A stretch of DNA of 64,000 nucleotides from Pseudoalteromonas sp. N1230-9 (GTDB lineage: Bacteria > Pseudomonadota > Gammaproteobacteria > Enterobacterales > Alteromonadaceae). The stretch spans positions 1,490,001-1,554,000 of the forward strand of contig NZ_CP090419.1 in the NCBI RefSeq assembly GCF_032716425.1, given 5' to 3'. Every line of letters begins with the position of its first letter. The stretch's first letter is position 1. A program made the translations under genes and the position numbers. A model generated the notes under the pieces. The model was given only the letters and a program-made list of their open reading frames with translations, had not been told where the DNA came from and made no database searches. Shown piece after piece: positions 46,423 through 55,683 of this stretch.

Positions 46423-48672
46423 ATGCAAAAAGAAAAAATTACCATAGTGGGTGGAGGAGTAGCTGCAATGACAGCTGCAGTTTACCTAACTGAGCAGGCT
46501 GATTGGCAACAAAAGCGTGAAATTACAGTTTACCAACAAGGTTGGCGATTAGGTGGCAAGGGCGCGAGTGGGCGCAATAACCATTTTGCAGAGCGTATTG
46601 AAGAGCATGGATTGCATGTTTGGTTTGGTGCATATGTAAATAGTTTTCGTACTTTGCAAGGAGTGTATAACTCATTAAACAGGCCCGCTACACGTCCACT
46701 TGCTACATGGCAAGAAGCATTTAAACCCCATAGCTTTATTGCCCTGCAAGAGTACATTGATAACGAGTGGCAAACGTGGCCAATTGATTTTCCGACAGTT
46801 GCAGGCAACCCTGCGGATGGAAGTTTAGACATCACTGTGTGGGATTTTGTAACCATGACTTTGGCTTGGTTAAAAAAGTGGACTGAAGACATTGAAGAGA
46901 TATGCGAACAACATCACGCTGAAACAAGATTGGTGACAAAAAAATCGCGGGATCAATCATTACTTAAATACATGTATCAGGAAATTAAAACCAATATTGA
47001 CCATACGCTAAGTAGTGCTGAGCAATTTATTAATGATATTGAGTCAGGTGCTGGCGAGATTATCTCAAGTCCTCGTTCGCTATTGACTCATTTACTGCAA
47101 TTTTCTTCGCAACAAACAACGCACACCGACAAACAAGCCGATCGTTTAGTTATCTGGTATATCGTACGAAAACTGAAACGTTGGTTTAAAGCCCAAGTGA
47201 TTGATTTATTGGATGACAGCCCAGAACTACGCCGACTTTTTATTAGTGCAGATTTAGCGATTGCAATGCTAACAGGGCTTATAAAAGACAAAGTTTATCG
47301 CGATGGTTTCGCCGTTATTAATTGTTACGACTTCCGACAATGGCTTGAGAAAAATGGCGCCAATAAAACCTATAGTGTGAACTCAGCACCAATTAGAGGC
47401 TTTTACGATTTGGTTTTTGCCTATCCAGAAGGTGATTTTAATAAACCCAATGTTGAAGCTGGTGTGGCTGCACTTGCCATGTTGCGGATAGGTCTTTGTT
47501 ATAAAGGCGGAGTAATGTGGAAGATGCAAGCTGGGATGGGGGATGTGATTTTTGCACCAGTGTACGAGCTATTGAAAGAACGAGGTGTGAAATTTAAATT
47601 TTTTCACCAACTCACCAATCTTGAAGCTGGTCAGGACACACAGGGAAAGGCGGTTGTTTCAAAGGTTGAGTTATGCCAACAAGTTAAATTATCAGTAGAA
47701 GAATATGAACCTTTAGTTGACGTTAAAGGTTTACCGTGCTGGCCAAGTGAACCTATTTTTTCACAAATAGAGTCTACTCAGGCCCATTTGCTTCAGGAAT
47801 ACCAAATAAACTTAGAGTCTTTCTGGACTCCTTGGCCTGAGGTGTATGAAGAGCAGTTTAAGAAACCTCTCCCTAGTATTAAATTAACTCATGGGGTTGA
47901 TTTCGATACACTCATTTTAGGCGTATCAGTTGCGTCACTTGAGCATATTGCAAGTGAGTTAATTGAGTTAGATAGCAATTTAGCAAAGCAATCGCAGCAG
48001 GTAAAAAGTGTCGCCACACAAGCTTGTCAGGTATGGTTAAATAAAACTGACCAGCAGCTAGGGTTTGATTACACCGTACCGAGTAAAGAAAATCCGATTC
48101 TTAGTGGTTTTGTTGAGCCATTCGATACATGGGCAGCAATGGCTAATTTAATCGATAAAGAAGACTGGCCAAAGAATAGCGCCCCTGTAAATATCGCTTA
48201 CTTTTGTAGTGCACTGAGCTGCCACAGCTACCCAGCAGCAACAAATCATCAGTTTCCAATAAAAATGAAAGAAGCTGTTAAAGCGAATATGAAAAATTTA
48301 TTCAACCTTGATATGTCAGCATTATGGCCAAAAGCATACGACAGTAATAATCAGTTTGATTGGCAAGTCTTTTTTAACGACCCAAGCAGTATTTTACCTG
48401 TATTCGAGCAACAGTACTGGCGGGCAAATATTGACCCGAGTGAGCGTTATGTTTTGTCGGTGACAGGGTCTAGCCAATACCGCTTAGCCACTGATGGCAC
48501 TGTGTTTAATAATTTAAGAATTACAGGAGACTGGATTAAAACAGGTGTTAATGCGGGCTGTGTTGAAGCGGCTGTGATGGCCGGAATGCAAACCTCAAGG
48601 TCGTTATGCGGTTATCCAGAAACTATTAGTGGTGAGTATGCATTTGAAAAAACAGATAAGAGCATTAAATGA
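46423..48672 (+). CDS. Large FAD/NAD(P)-binding oxidoreductase (phytoene-desaturase-like)
   Basis: This 749-residue flavoprotein has an N-terminal dinucleotide-binding motif (ITIVGGGVAAMTAAVYLTE), QQGWRLGGKGASGRNNHFAERIEEHGLHVWFGAY as in carotenoid/amine-oxidase-like enzymes, and a C-terminal FAD segment (NNLRITGDWIKTGVNAGCVEAAVMAGMQTSRSLCG). A long central insertion (about 140-300), mostly helical, makes it larger than phytoene desaturases. The substrate is unknown; a hydrophobic or isoprenoid-like one is a guess. It forms a two-gene unit with the acetoacetate-decarboxylase-like gene. Confidence 0.8.
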   Translation: MQKEKITIVGGGVAAMTAAVYLTEQADWQQKREITVYQQGWRLGGKGASGRNNHFAERIEEHGLHVWFGAYVNSFRTLQGVYNSLNRPATRPLATWQEAFKPHSFIALQEYIDNEWQTWPIDFPTVAGNPADGSLDITVWDFVTMTLAWLKKWTEDIEEICEQHHAETRLVTKKSRDQSLLKYMYQEIKTNIDHTLSSAEQFINDIESGAGEIISSPRSLLTHLLQFSSQQTTHTDKQADRLVIWYIVRKLKRWFKAQVIDLLDDSPELRRLFISADLAIAMLTGLIKDKVYRDGFAVINCYDFRQWLEKNGANKTYSVNSAPIRGFYDLVFAYPEGDFNKPNVEAGVAALAMLRIGLCYKGGVMWKMQAGMGDVIFAPVYELLKERGVKFKFFHQLTNLEAGQDTQGKAVVSKVELCQQVKLSVEEYEPLVDVKGLPCWPSEPIFSQIESTQAHLLQEYQINLESFWTPWPEVYEEQFKKPLPSIKLTHGVDFDTLILGVSVASLEHIASELIELDSNLAKQSQQVKSVATQACQVWLNKTDQQLGFDYTVPSKENPILSGFVEPFDTWAAMANLIDKEDWPKNSAPVNIAYFCSALSCHSYPAATNHQFPIKMKEAVKANMKNLFNLDMSALWPKAYDSNNQFDWQVFFNDPSSILPVFEQQYWRANIDPSERYVLSVTGSSQYRLATDGTVFNNLRITGDWIKTGVNAGCVEAAVMAGMQTSRSLCGYPETISGEYAFEKTDKSIK

Positions 48673-48796
48673 GGGCTAAATAGTTTGATATTTCACAAAT
48701 TATGTGTGAATTATGCGACTTTAGTCTTTTATATGGTCTATACTTACGTTAATTACAAGAATTTAACAAGTTTCCCTCTTTTAAGGTCTGACCAAT

Positions 48797-51049
48797 ATGA
48801 AGCGTCGTTATCTTATTGGCCCTAAATTACTCGTTTTATTGCTAGGTAGTGGAGCAACTAATGTAGTTGCTTTTGGGTCAGAGACTGAAAAAGACATGGA
48901 AGTTATCAGTGTTTATGCGCAAAAGCGTCCTCAAGCAATTGAAGATGTGGGCGTTGCTGTTAGCCAAGTGAGTGGCCAAAAATTAAAGAATCAACATTTT
49001 AAAGATTCGACTGAAATCGCTTTATTTGCGCCCAATGTAAAAATTACTCAAAACGCTGCTGAGGGTACGCCACCGGCTGTAAGTATACGTGGGGTGGGTT
49101 TGCTTGATTATAATACCGCCAACACCTCACCTGTGGGCATGTATTTAGATGGCGTAGCAGTTGGGTCTGCCAATAACCAAATCATTAATTTATATGATAT
49201 AGATCAGCTCGATATACTTCGAGGCCCACAAGGTACGCTATTTGGACGTAACTCCACCGGTGGGGCAATTCTGATCCGTACTAATCGCCCAGAGTTTGAT
49301 AGCTATGGCGCATTAACGCTTGGCATAGCCAATAATAATGCGACCAGTATTGATGGTATTTGGAATCAGCAAGTTAGTGATACAAGTGCGCTACGCTTTG
49401 CTGTTAATTATCAAGATTATGACTATTCCACAGAAAATATTTTCAGTGATTCACCCGAAGCGGGAATGGAGCAAAAAAATGCCCGTGTGTCATTTTTAAC
49501 GCAATGGGACAATGTTGATGTGTACTTACAAGCACACATCGAAGATTGGGATGGAATTGTACAACCTGTTGGTAATATTGGCATTGTAGCTAACCCACTC
49601 ACTGGTGAATTATGTTCCCCTAGCGATGCAGGCTCAACGCGTTGTTTTGATAGTTTTGGTTTTAATGATGGCAGTGACGACTTTTTTACCGTGAGTGTAA
49701 ATAACGATTCACCACACAGCTCGGATGGTTATGGCTTTATTGGGGAAGTGAATTGGCATCTTAGTGAGCAAAGTACGTTTACTTCACTGTCTAGTTTTAA
49801 CGATTTAGAACGCAGCCATGCATTTAACTGTGATGGCTCCCCAGCTCGTTTATGCGAAGGGGTGTTAGGTTTAGATACTCAGCTATTTAGCCAAGAGTTT
49901 AGGCTACTAAATGAATTTGAAAACTACACGCTCACCAGTGGTGTTTATTTTGCAGATGAAAACATAGAACAGGACAATCTTAACGATATTTTACGCGATC
50001 TGCGCGGCATTTTACCTAGCAACTTAACGGCAACGTTTATCTACGACAACGAAATTAGTATGCAAAACCTTGCGCTTTTTAGCCAGATAGAAGTACCGTT
50101 TGCTACACGCTGGATAATAAGTGCAGGACTGAGGTACGACTACGAATCACTCGATTATAACTCCGTGGCAACCTTAAATACTGTGATAGACCCTACCAAT
50201 CTAGAGGGAGTTAATGTGCCTTTTTATGAGGTTGCTGACTCTCAATCTGACAACGGTGTAACAGGGCAACTTACAATCAACTATGCGCTCAGCGATGCAA
50301 CTAATATGTATTATCGGTTTGCCAATGGGAGTAAAAGTGGTGGCTATAATGGCGGGTTTTTATCGTCAGAAGAGCAAGCTATTTTAGCTAATTATGGCAA
50401 AGAGCGACTGAATGCCCATGAAGTGGGTTTAAAATCATGGTGGCCGAAGCAGAACTTGAGAATGAACTGGGCTGGTTTTTATTATGATTACAATGATCAG
50501 CAAGTATTTATGAATCAACCGTCAGAAACACCGCAAATGCCACCCGTACAATTGCTTGAAAACGTCGGTAACTCAATTATTTATGGTCTTGAAAGCGAAG
50601 TTTATTACCAGCCACACAATGATTTAGCCTTGGTTTTAACGATAGGCTATATTCCGCATGCTGAATTTGAAGAGTATGTTGATCCACTCGGAAATAGTAT
50701 TACTGATAACCGCTTGCCTTTTACATCGAAATGGAATGTTGCCGCAAGCCTGCAATATGATACTTATATAGCCAACAACCCACTTACGGCTTCTTTAAGT
50801 TACGATTATCAGTCTGACTTTTACTTTGATCAGAATATGAATCCTTATGCGCACCAAGAAGGTTTTAGTATCGTAAATGCTAACTTGAAATATGGTGTTG
50901 ATAATTGGTCATTTATCTTGTGGGGGAAAAACCTATTTGATACTGAGCATAGCCAACTGAAGTTCGATTTAAGCTCGTTCTTGGGCATGTTAGAAGATTT
51001 CAAAGGTGAGGGGCGTCGTTATGGTTTCGATGTTGCCTATCATTTTTAA
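48797..51049 (+). CDS. TonB-dependent receptor
   Basis: This 750-residue outer-membrane receptor has a signal peptide (MKRRYLIGPKLLVLLLGSGATNVVAFG), a TonB box-like MEVISVYAQKR, a plug domain (about 50-160: IALFAPNVKITQNAAEGTPPAVSIRGVGLLDYNTANTSPVGMYLDGVAVG, QLDILRGPQGTLFGRNSTGGAILIRTN) and a 22-strand barrel ending in an aromatic residue (FDVAYHF). The plug type recalls receptors for aromatic or complex organic substrates in sphingomonads and alteromonads rather than siderophore receptors. It is followed 32 bases later by a hybrid kinase gene. Confidence 0.92.
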   Translation: MKRRYLIGPKLLVLLLGSGATNVVAFGSETEKDMEVISVYAQKRPQAIEDVGVAVSQVSGQKLKNQHFKDSTEIALFAPNVKITQNAAEGTPPAVSIRGVGLLDYNTANTSPVGMYLDGVAVGSANNQIINLYDIDQLDILRGPQGTLFGRNSTGGAILIRTNRPEFDSYGALTLGIANNNATSIDGIWNQQVSDTSALRFAVNYQDYDYSTENIFSDSPEAGMEQKNARVSFLTQWDNVDVYLQAHIEDWDGIVQPVGNIGIVANPLTGELCSPSDAGSTRCFDSFGFNDGSDDFFTVSVNNDSPHSSDGYGFIGEVNWHLSEQSTFTSLSSFNDLERSHAFNCDGSPARLCEGVLGLDTQLFSQEFRLLNEFENYTLTSGVYFADENIEQDNLNDILRDLRGILPSNLTATFIYDNEISMQNLALFSQIEVPFATRWIISAGLRYDYESLDYNSVATLNTVIDPTNLEGVNVPFYEVADSQSDNGVTGQLTINYALSDATNMYYRFANGSKSGGYNGGFLSSEEQAILANYGKERLNAHEVGLKSWWPKQNLRMNWAGFYYDYNDQQVFMNQPSETPQMPPVQLLENVGNSIIYGLESEVYYQPHNDLALVLTIGYIPHAEFEEYVDPLGNSITDNRLPFTSKWNVAASLQYDTYIANNPLTASLSYDYQSDFYFDQNMNPYAHQEGFSIVNANLKYGVDNWSFILWGKNLFDTEHSQLKFDLSSFLGMLEDFKGEGRRYGFDVAYHF

Positions 51050-51081
51050 TCAAGTTGTTCTTGCTTAATTGAGATAGATGA

Positions 51082-53763
51082 ATGAGATTTAAGTTCTATG
51101 TAGGCAGTCTGCTTTTTCTTCTTTGCATGATGTTTTCGGCCAATGCTGCGCAAATTTATGTTTATACAGATGACTCAGCTGAGCAGAATTTGCATGATGT
51201 TGGGCAAGTGCTCATGGCAAACGATAATATGTTTCCTCAGTCAGCGGCTAACATTAACGAATGGCAGGCAAGTAAAACACCTCAATCTCGCATCAGTTCG
51301 GTGGGGGGAAGTTATTGGCTAATCGTTAAGATAGATAACCAAAGTAATCGAGAAGATTTGGTGCTCTATCCTTACAATACGCTCGTGTCGAAAATTGAAA
51401 GTCGTGTCTATGACCTAACGGATCCTAGTAAACCTGTTCAGCACTATCTTACAGGAGGTGTCGAGAGAAATGAGTTTGCATTCCATTATGGTAATCGGCT
51501 AACCCTAGAAAAGGGAAAGCAGTATGTATTGATTACTTACTTTGAAAGTGATTATTTTTATACGCCTGCTAAACTTGTGTTAACACCGTACCAGAGTTAT
51601 TTTGATACTATCACTGTAGAGAATATGGTGATGATGCTGTGCTTTGGAGTGGGCATTGCGCTTGGCTTATATAATTTATTAATTTACCTTGTTTCCAGAG
51701 ATATCACTCACCTTTATTATGCGCTCTTTACTACTTCGTGGGTGTTCGCGTGGAGTCATTTTTTTCATATATCTGACCAATTATTTGGCTATTACAACCC
51801 TCATTTGCATTGGCTCGGTTTCGCACTAACGCCACTCACAAATATATTGTTTTATAATAACCTACTGAAATTAAAAGAGACTTTTCCAAAGCTTGCACAG
51901 CTATCAATGACTGTGGGTGTTATTGCGACACTCGGTATTCCTTTTTGTATTTTATGGCCAAGCTTTGGTTTCTACTGGTCTACGGTGGTCACGGGTATTG
52001 CACTGTGTTTGGGTTTATACATTGGTGTGCGCTGTATGCTTAAAGGATTTAAACCAGCACGTTACTTTGTGTTGGCTTATCTTGCGATGATGCTACCAAA
52101 TATGGTTGGTAATTTAACTAACCTTGGCTTGTTGCCTGCTACAACAGTTAACTTATATTTGCTCGGCCTAATCGGCACGGCTATGGATGCTATGTTACTG
52201 GCTTTTGCTGTTGCTGATAAATTTAGGCTACTGCACGATGATAATGTTGAACTGACCAAAAACTTAGAAGAAAAAGTGCACTCTCGAACATTAGAGCTTG
52301 AACAACTTGCTGATGAATTGCGCGATGCTAACCAAGCTAAAAGCCGTTTTCTCGCTAATATTAGCCACGAAATTCGTACGCCCATGACCTCTATTATTGG
52401 TTATGCCGACGGCATAATGCTCGGTGATATAAAACCCCATGAACGTAACCATGGTATTGGGGTCATTTTACAAAATAGTCGGCATGTGCTTGGTTTAATT
52501 AATGATATTTTAGATATGTCAAAAATTGAGGCTAACAAACTTGAGATTGAACTAATAGAAACGGACTTATTTGCCACAATTGCCAATATTGAATCCCTTA
52601 TAGGTAAACAAATTCGTGATAAAGGCCTTAAATTTAGCGTTGATTATCAATTCCCCTTACCTGATTACATTGTCACTGATCCAAGCCGGTTAAGGCAGAT
52701 CTTGTTAAACCTAACAACTAATGCGCTCAAATTTACGCAAGTGGGGCGTATTACGCTGTCGGTAAGTTGTGATAACGATATTCTTGCTATCAGTGTTAAA
52801 GACACAGGTATTGGTATGACTGATGCAGAGCAAGAATCACTGTTTAGTGCGTTTTACCAAGCTGACTCGTCTATCTCACGTCAGTATGGTGGGACAGGGC
52901 TAGGTTTAAATATTTCGAAAAGTTTAGCAGCAAAACTCGATGGCGACATTAGTGTTAAGAGCCATGTTGGTTCAGGCAGTGAATTTATATTGTCGATGGC
53001 AGTCTACAAAACAGAAAAAACACGTTGGCTAAATAATATTAGTGAAGTCAGACTGGTAGAAACATCGCCATTTTGTAAATTAGATGAACCAGAAAATTTA
53101 AAAGGTCATGTACTTCTCGCTGAAGATCATCCAGATAATAGGCGTTTAATTGCACGAATTCTAGAGCGGATGGGCTTGACAGTAACCACGGTAGAAAATG
53201 GTAAAGATGCTGTCCAACAAACCTTAGAAAATACCTTTGATTTAATTTTATTGGATATACAAATGCCAATAATGGACGGTCAAGAAGCATTACAAATGAT
53301 GCAAGCAACAGGGGTGACAGCACCTATTATTGCACTGACTGCAAATACGATGAAACATGAAATTGAGCGTTATATGAAGCAAGGTTTTGTTGATTTAATC
53401 GCAAAGCCGATAGATCGAAATGCTTTTAGCCATCAAATTTCCAGCTATTTGGACTGCGACGAATTAAGCGATATCAAATTACCAGATAAAGAGTTTCAAG
53501 TTTTAAAAGATGATTATATAAAAGGGCTTGAGGATCAGTATCGAGAAATGCGTGAGCAGTACAAAGTTATGGATATTGATGGCTTGAGTAAAAATGTTCA
53601 CATGTTAAAAGGCGCTGCTAATATGTTTGAATGTGAGCAACTATATGTGAAAGCCGTGGCGGTGGATACGGCGCTTAAAAATGACACGGTGACTTTAGAT
53701 GCGCAGCTCTTTACCTCTTTGTTTTGCGCTATGCAAGATGAAATCACTAAAGTGAATTATTAA
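51082..53763 (+). CDS. 7TMR-DISM hybrid sensor histidine kinase with HPt domain
   Basis: This 893-residue sensor has a signal peptide, an extracellular DISM-type beta domain (about 30-165), seven membrane segments (about 180-385), and a coiled coil (ELTKNLEEKVHSRTLELEQL). A HisKA domain follows with His429 in ANISHEIRTP, then an HATPase, a receiver with Asp725 in ILLDIQMPIMDG, and an HPt domain with His840 in NVHMLKGAANMFE. It contains the whole internal phosphorelay but no output domain, so it should pass phosphate to an unlinked regulator. The 7TMR-DISM module is thought to bind carbohydrates or small organic ligands. The position after a TonB receptor suggests a common substrate. Confidence 0.92.
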   Translation: MRFKFYVGSLLFLLCMMFSANAAQIYVYTDDSAEQNLHDVGQVLMANDNMFPQSAANINEWQASKTPQSRISSVGGSYWLIVKIDNQSNREDLVLYPYNTLVSKIESRVYDLTDPSKPVQHYLTGGVERNEFAFHYGNRLTLEKGKQYVLITYFESDYFYTPAKLVLTPYQSYFDTITVENMVMMLCFGVGIALGLYNLLIYLVSRDITHLYYALFTTSWVFAWSHFFHISDQLFGYYNPHLHWLGFALTPLTNILFYNNLLKLKETFPKLAQLSMTVGVIATLGIPFCILWPSFGFYWSTVVTGIALCLGLYIGVRCMLKGFKPARYFVLAYLAMMLPNMVGNLTNLGLLPATTVNLYLLGLIGTAMDAMLLAFAVADKFRLLHDDNVELTKNLEEKVHSRTLELEQLADELRDANQAKSRFLANISHEIRTPMTSIIGYADGIMLGDIKPHERNHGIGVILQNSRHVLGLINDILDMSKIEANKLEIELIETDLFATIANIESLIGKQIRDKGLKFSVDYQFPLPDYIVTDPSRLRQILLNLTTNALKFTQVGRITLSVSCDNDILAISVKDTGIGMTDAEQESLFSAFYQADSSISRQYGGTGLGLNISKSLAAKLDGDISVKSHVGSGSEFILSMAVYKTEKTRWLNNISEVRLVETSPFCKLDEPENLKGHVLLAEDHPDNRRLIARILERMGLTVTTVENGKDAVQQTLENTFDLILLDIQMPIMDGQEALQMMQATGVTAPIIALTANTMKHEIERYMKQGFVDLIAKPIDRNAFSHQISSYLDCDELSDIKLPDKEFQVLKDDYIKGLEDQYREMREQYKVMDIDGLSKNVHMLKGAANMFECEQLYVKAVAVDTALKNDTVTLDAQLFTSLFCAMQDEITKVNY

Positions 53764-53857
53764 TGCCTTGAATATTGACTATTCGCGCACAGGCGCAGAC
53801 AGTGAGGTAAATCGTTGCTATTAATACCCTTAAATAATAATCAATAAGAAAGCGAAT

Positions 53858-55123
53858 ATGTCGTATCAACACATTTCTATCCCCGAGCAGGGAGAGCAAA
53901 TCACGATTGACTCATCTGGTGTATGGCATATCCCTTCAGATCCTATTGTTGCTTATATAGAAGGTGATGGAGTCGGGCAGGATATTACTCCTGTGATGCG
54001 CAGTGTTGTTGATTCTGCGGTTTCTCATGCTTATCACGATAAAAAGAAAATCCATTGGATGGAAGTGTTTAATGGTGAAAAAGCGGCTGCACTGTATGAT
54101 GGCGATTGGTTTCCCCAAGAAACCTTGCACGCCGTTAGACAATACAAAATAGCGATTAAAGGCCCTTTAACAACGCCTCTTGGCGGAGGTTTTCGCTCTT
54201 TAAATGTGGCGCTTCGCCATGAAATGGATTTGTTCGTTAATATGCGGCCAATTCGCAGCTATTCACGCCTTCCTTCGCCCTTAAAAGAGCCTGAGAAAAC
54301 CAACATAACAGTCATCCGTGATAGTTCTGAAGATGTGTATTCTGGAATTGAATGGCAGGCAGGAAGCGTTGATAACGAACGCATGCTTGATTTTTTGTGT
54401 CAAGAAATGGGAGTAACCCGACTGAGATTTGACACACAGTGCGGCATTGGTATCAAGAATAGTTCAAAAGACGGGGCTGAGCGTTTGATGCGTTATGCCG
54501 TTAATTATGCACTCCAACAAAAAAGCGATTCATTGACGGTGGTGCATAAAGGAAATGTGCTTAAATTTACCGATGGTGCCTTTAAACGATGGGCGTTTGG
54601 TCTTGCTGAGCAAGAATTTAACGCGCTTCCCCACGAAAATGGTCGTTGGTTAGTTATCAAACGCGATGGCCCAAGTGATTTAATTATTAAAGAAGTAATT
54701 GCTGATAATATGTTGCAACAAGCCTTACTGACCCCAGAGCAATTTGATGTGGTTGTTACAACGAATCAAAACGGCGATTACTTAGCAGATATGTTAACTG
54801 CACAAGTAGGCGGAGTTGGCATTATGCCTGCGGCAAACTTAAACAACGATGTGGCATTTTTTGAACCTACCCATGGTACTTTTAATCGTATTGCTGGCGA
54901 GAATAGTGCAAATCCGACAAGCAGCATTTTGAGTGCAGTGATGATGTTACGGTTTATGAAATGGCATGAAGCGGCAGATAAAATAGAGCTGGCATTAGAG
55001 TCTACTTTGGCTGCGAATGAAATGACTTTTGATTTGGCGACTCATTCGGCCGGTGCGACGATGCTTAGTTGCAGTGACTTTGCAAAAAGCATCATCGCTC
55101 GAATAAGTAATTCAAATAAATAG
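53858..55123 (+). CDS. icd: Isocitrate dehydrogenase, dimeric type, with atypical cofactor residues
   Basis: This 421-residue enzyme is homologous to E. coli Icd. Substrate residues are kept: TTPLGGGFRSLNVALR, with the Ser (about 114, E. coli Ser113) that AceK phosphorylates; MRPIR; RDSSEDVYSGIEW; HKGN; NQNGDYLADM. Cofactor-site residues differ from the NADP type: positions aligned with E. coli Lys344, Tyr345, Val351, Tyr391 and Arg395 are Arg, Ile, Ala, Phe and Thr. Ile345 and Ala351 match NAD-type enzymes. It could be NAD-preferring or of mixed specificity. aceK lies 1.6 kb downstream. It is an intact single gene; the related genus often also has a monomeric NADP-Icd elsewhere. Confidence 0.9.
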   Translation: MSYQHISIPEQGEQITIDSSGVWHIPSDPIVAYIEGDGVGQDITPVMRSVVDSAVSHAYHDKKKIHWMEVFNGEKAAALYDGDWFPQETLHAVRQYKIAIKGPLTTPLGGGFRSLNVALRHEMDLFVNMRPIRSYSRLPSPLKEPEKTNITVIRDSSEDVYSGIEWQAGSVDNERMLDFLCQEMGVTRLRFDTQCGIGIKNSSKDGAERLMRYAVNYALQQKSDSLTVVHKGNVLKFTDGAFKRWAFGLAEQEFNALPHENGRWLVIKRDGPSDLIIKEVIADNMLQQALLTPEQFDVVVTTNQNGDYLADMLTAQVGGVGIMPAANLNNDVAFFEPTHGTFNRIAGENSANPTSSILSAVMMLRFMKWHEAADKIELALESTLAANEMTFDLATHSAGATMLSCSDFAKSIIARISNSNK

Positions 55124-55128
55124 ACATA

Positions 55129-55572
55129 TTAAGCGGCATTGGCGCTTTTAACTGCATAGACACAGGGTTTTCCTGTGAGTTCAGCTGCACGTTGATAAAT
55201 ACGCTCAGCACCTGGCTCATTGCTTGTTATGCCTGTTAGTGTGTCCATTAAAGCAACCACTAAAATAGCAGGCACTTGGCAGCAATATTCGTCAAGAACC
55301 GCCGTCGTTGTTTGTGCATCAACATGGCAGTGTGGGTGTGTATGTACTGTGCTATACGCTTTTAATAATGTGTCTGCTTGTAAAGCATCATCTTCTTGAT
55401 GTTTAGTTTTACGACATTGACAACCAAACTCATCAACCATAGTGGCAAGTGTTTGATAAATATCTTCACAAGCTAGGTCACTTTTCTTACAAAGCTGCTG
55501 CTCGATGAATGCATGTAATTGACCATTAATGTAAAGGCCGTCCTGTTGAGTGAATTGCGCTGAAGTTTCCAT
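55129..55572 (-). CDS. Cys/His-rich hypothetical protein
   Basis: This 147-residue soluble protein has CGCQC-type and HTHPHCH clusters (DEFGCQCRK, STVHTHPHCHVDA, DEYCCQVPA), so it might bind metal. The family is not recognised. Start METSAQ at 55572 is 7 bases after GAGAAG; an ATG two codons upstream abuts the ribosome-binding site. It converges on icd with a 5-base gap and lies downstream of the LysR gene on the same strand, 111 bases away, with a palindrome (55655-55673) in between. Confidence 0.62.
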   Translation of the reverse strand: METSAQFTQQDGLYINGQLHAFIEQQLCKKSDLACEDIYQTLATMVDEFGCQCRKTKHQEDDALQADTLLKAYSTVHTHPHCHVDAQTTTAVLDEYCCQVPAILVVALMDTLTGITSNEPGAERIYQRAAELTGKPCVYAVKSANAA

Positions 55573-55654
55573 AATCATCTTCTCTTTGTTTATGTGCTTA
55601 ACTTCACTCTAGCGGCTCAATCATTATTTATGAAATTGTTGTTTTCAATAACTG

Positions 55655-55673
55655 ATATTGATTTTATCAATAT
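55655..55673. promoter_or_regulatory. Perfect palindrome between the LysR gene and the Cys/His-rich gene
   Basis: ATATTGATTTTATCAATAT has 8-base arms around a 3-base centre, about 83 bases upstream of the Cys/His-rich gene start. It resembles a LysR-type inverted repeat (T-N11-A within the arms). The adjacent LysR regulator is the likely binder, by inference. The TTGAT/ATCAA core resembles an FNR site but has a 3-base instead of 4-base spacer. Confidence 0.45.
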
Positions 55674-55683
55674 TGTGGTGGTT

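Noticed and set aside
55655..55673. FNR binding site
   Set aside because: The spacing between TTGAT and ATCAA is three bases, not four as in the consensus.
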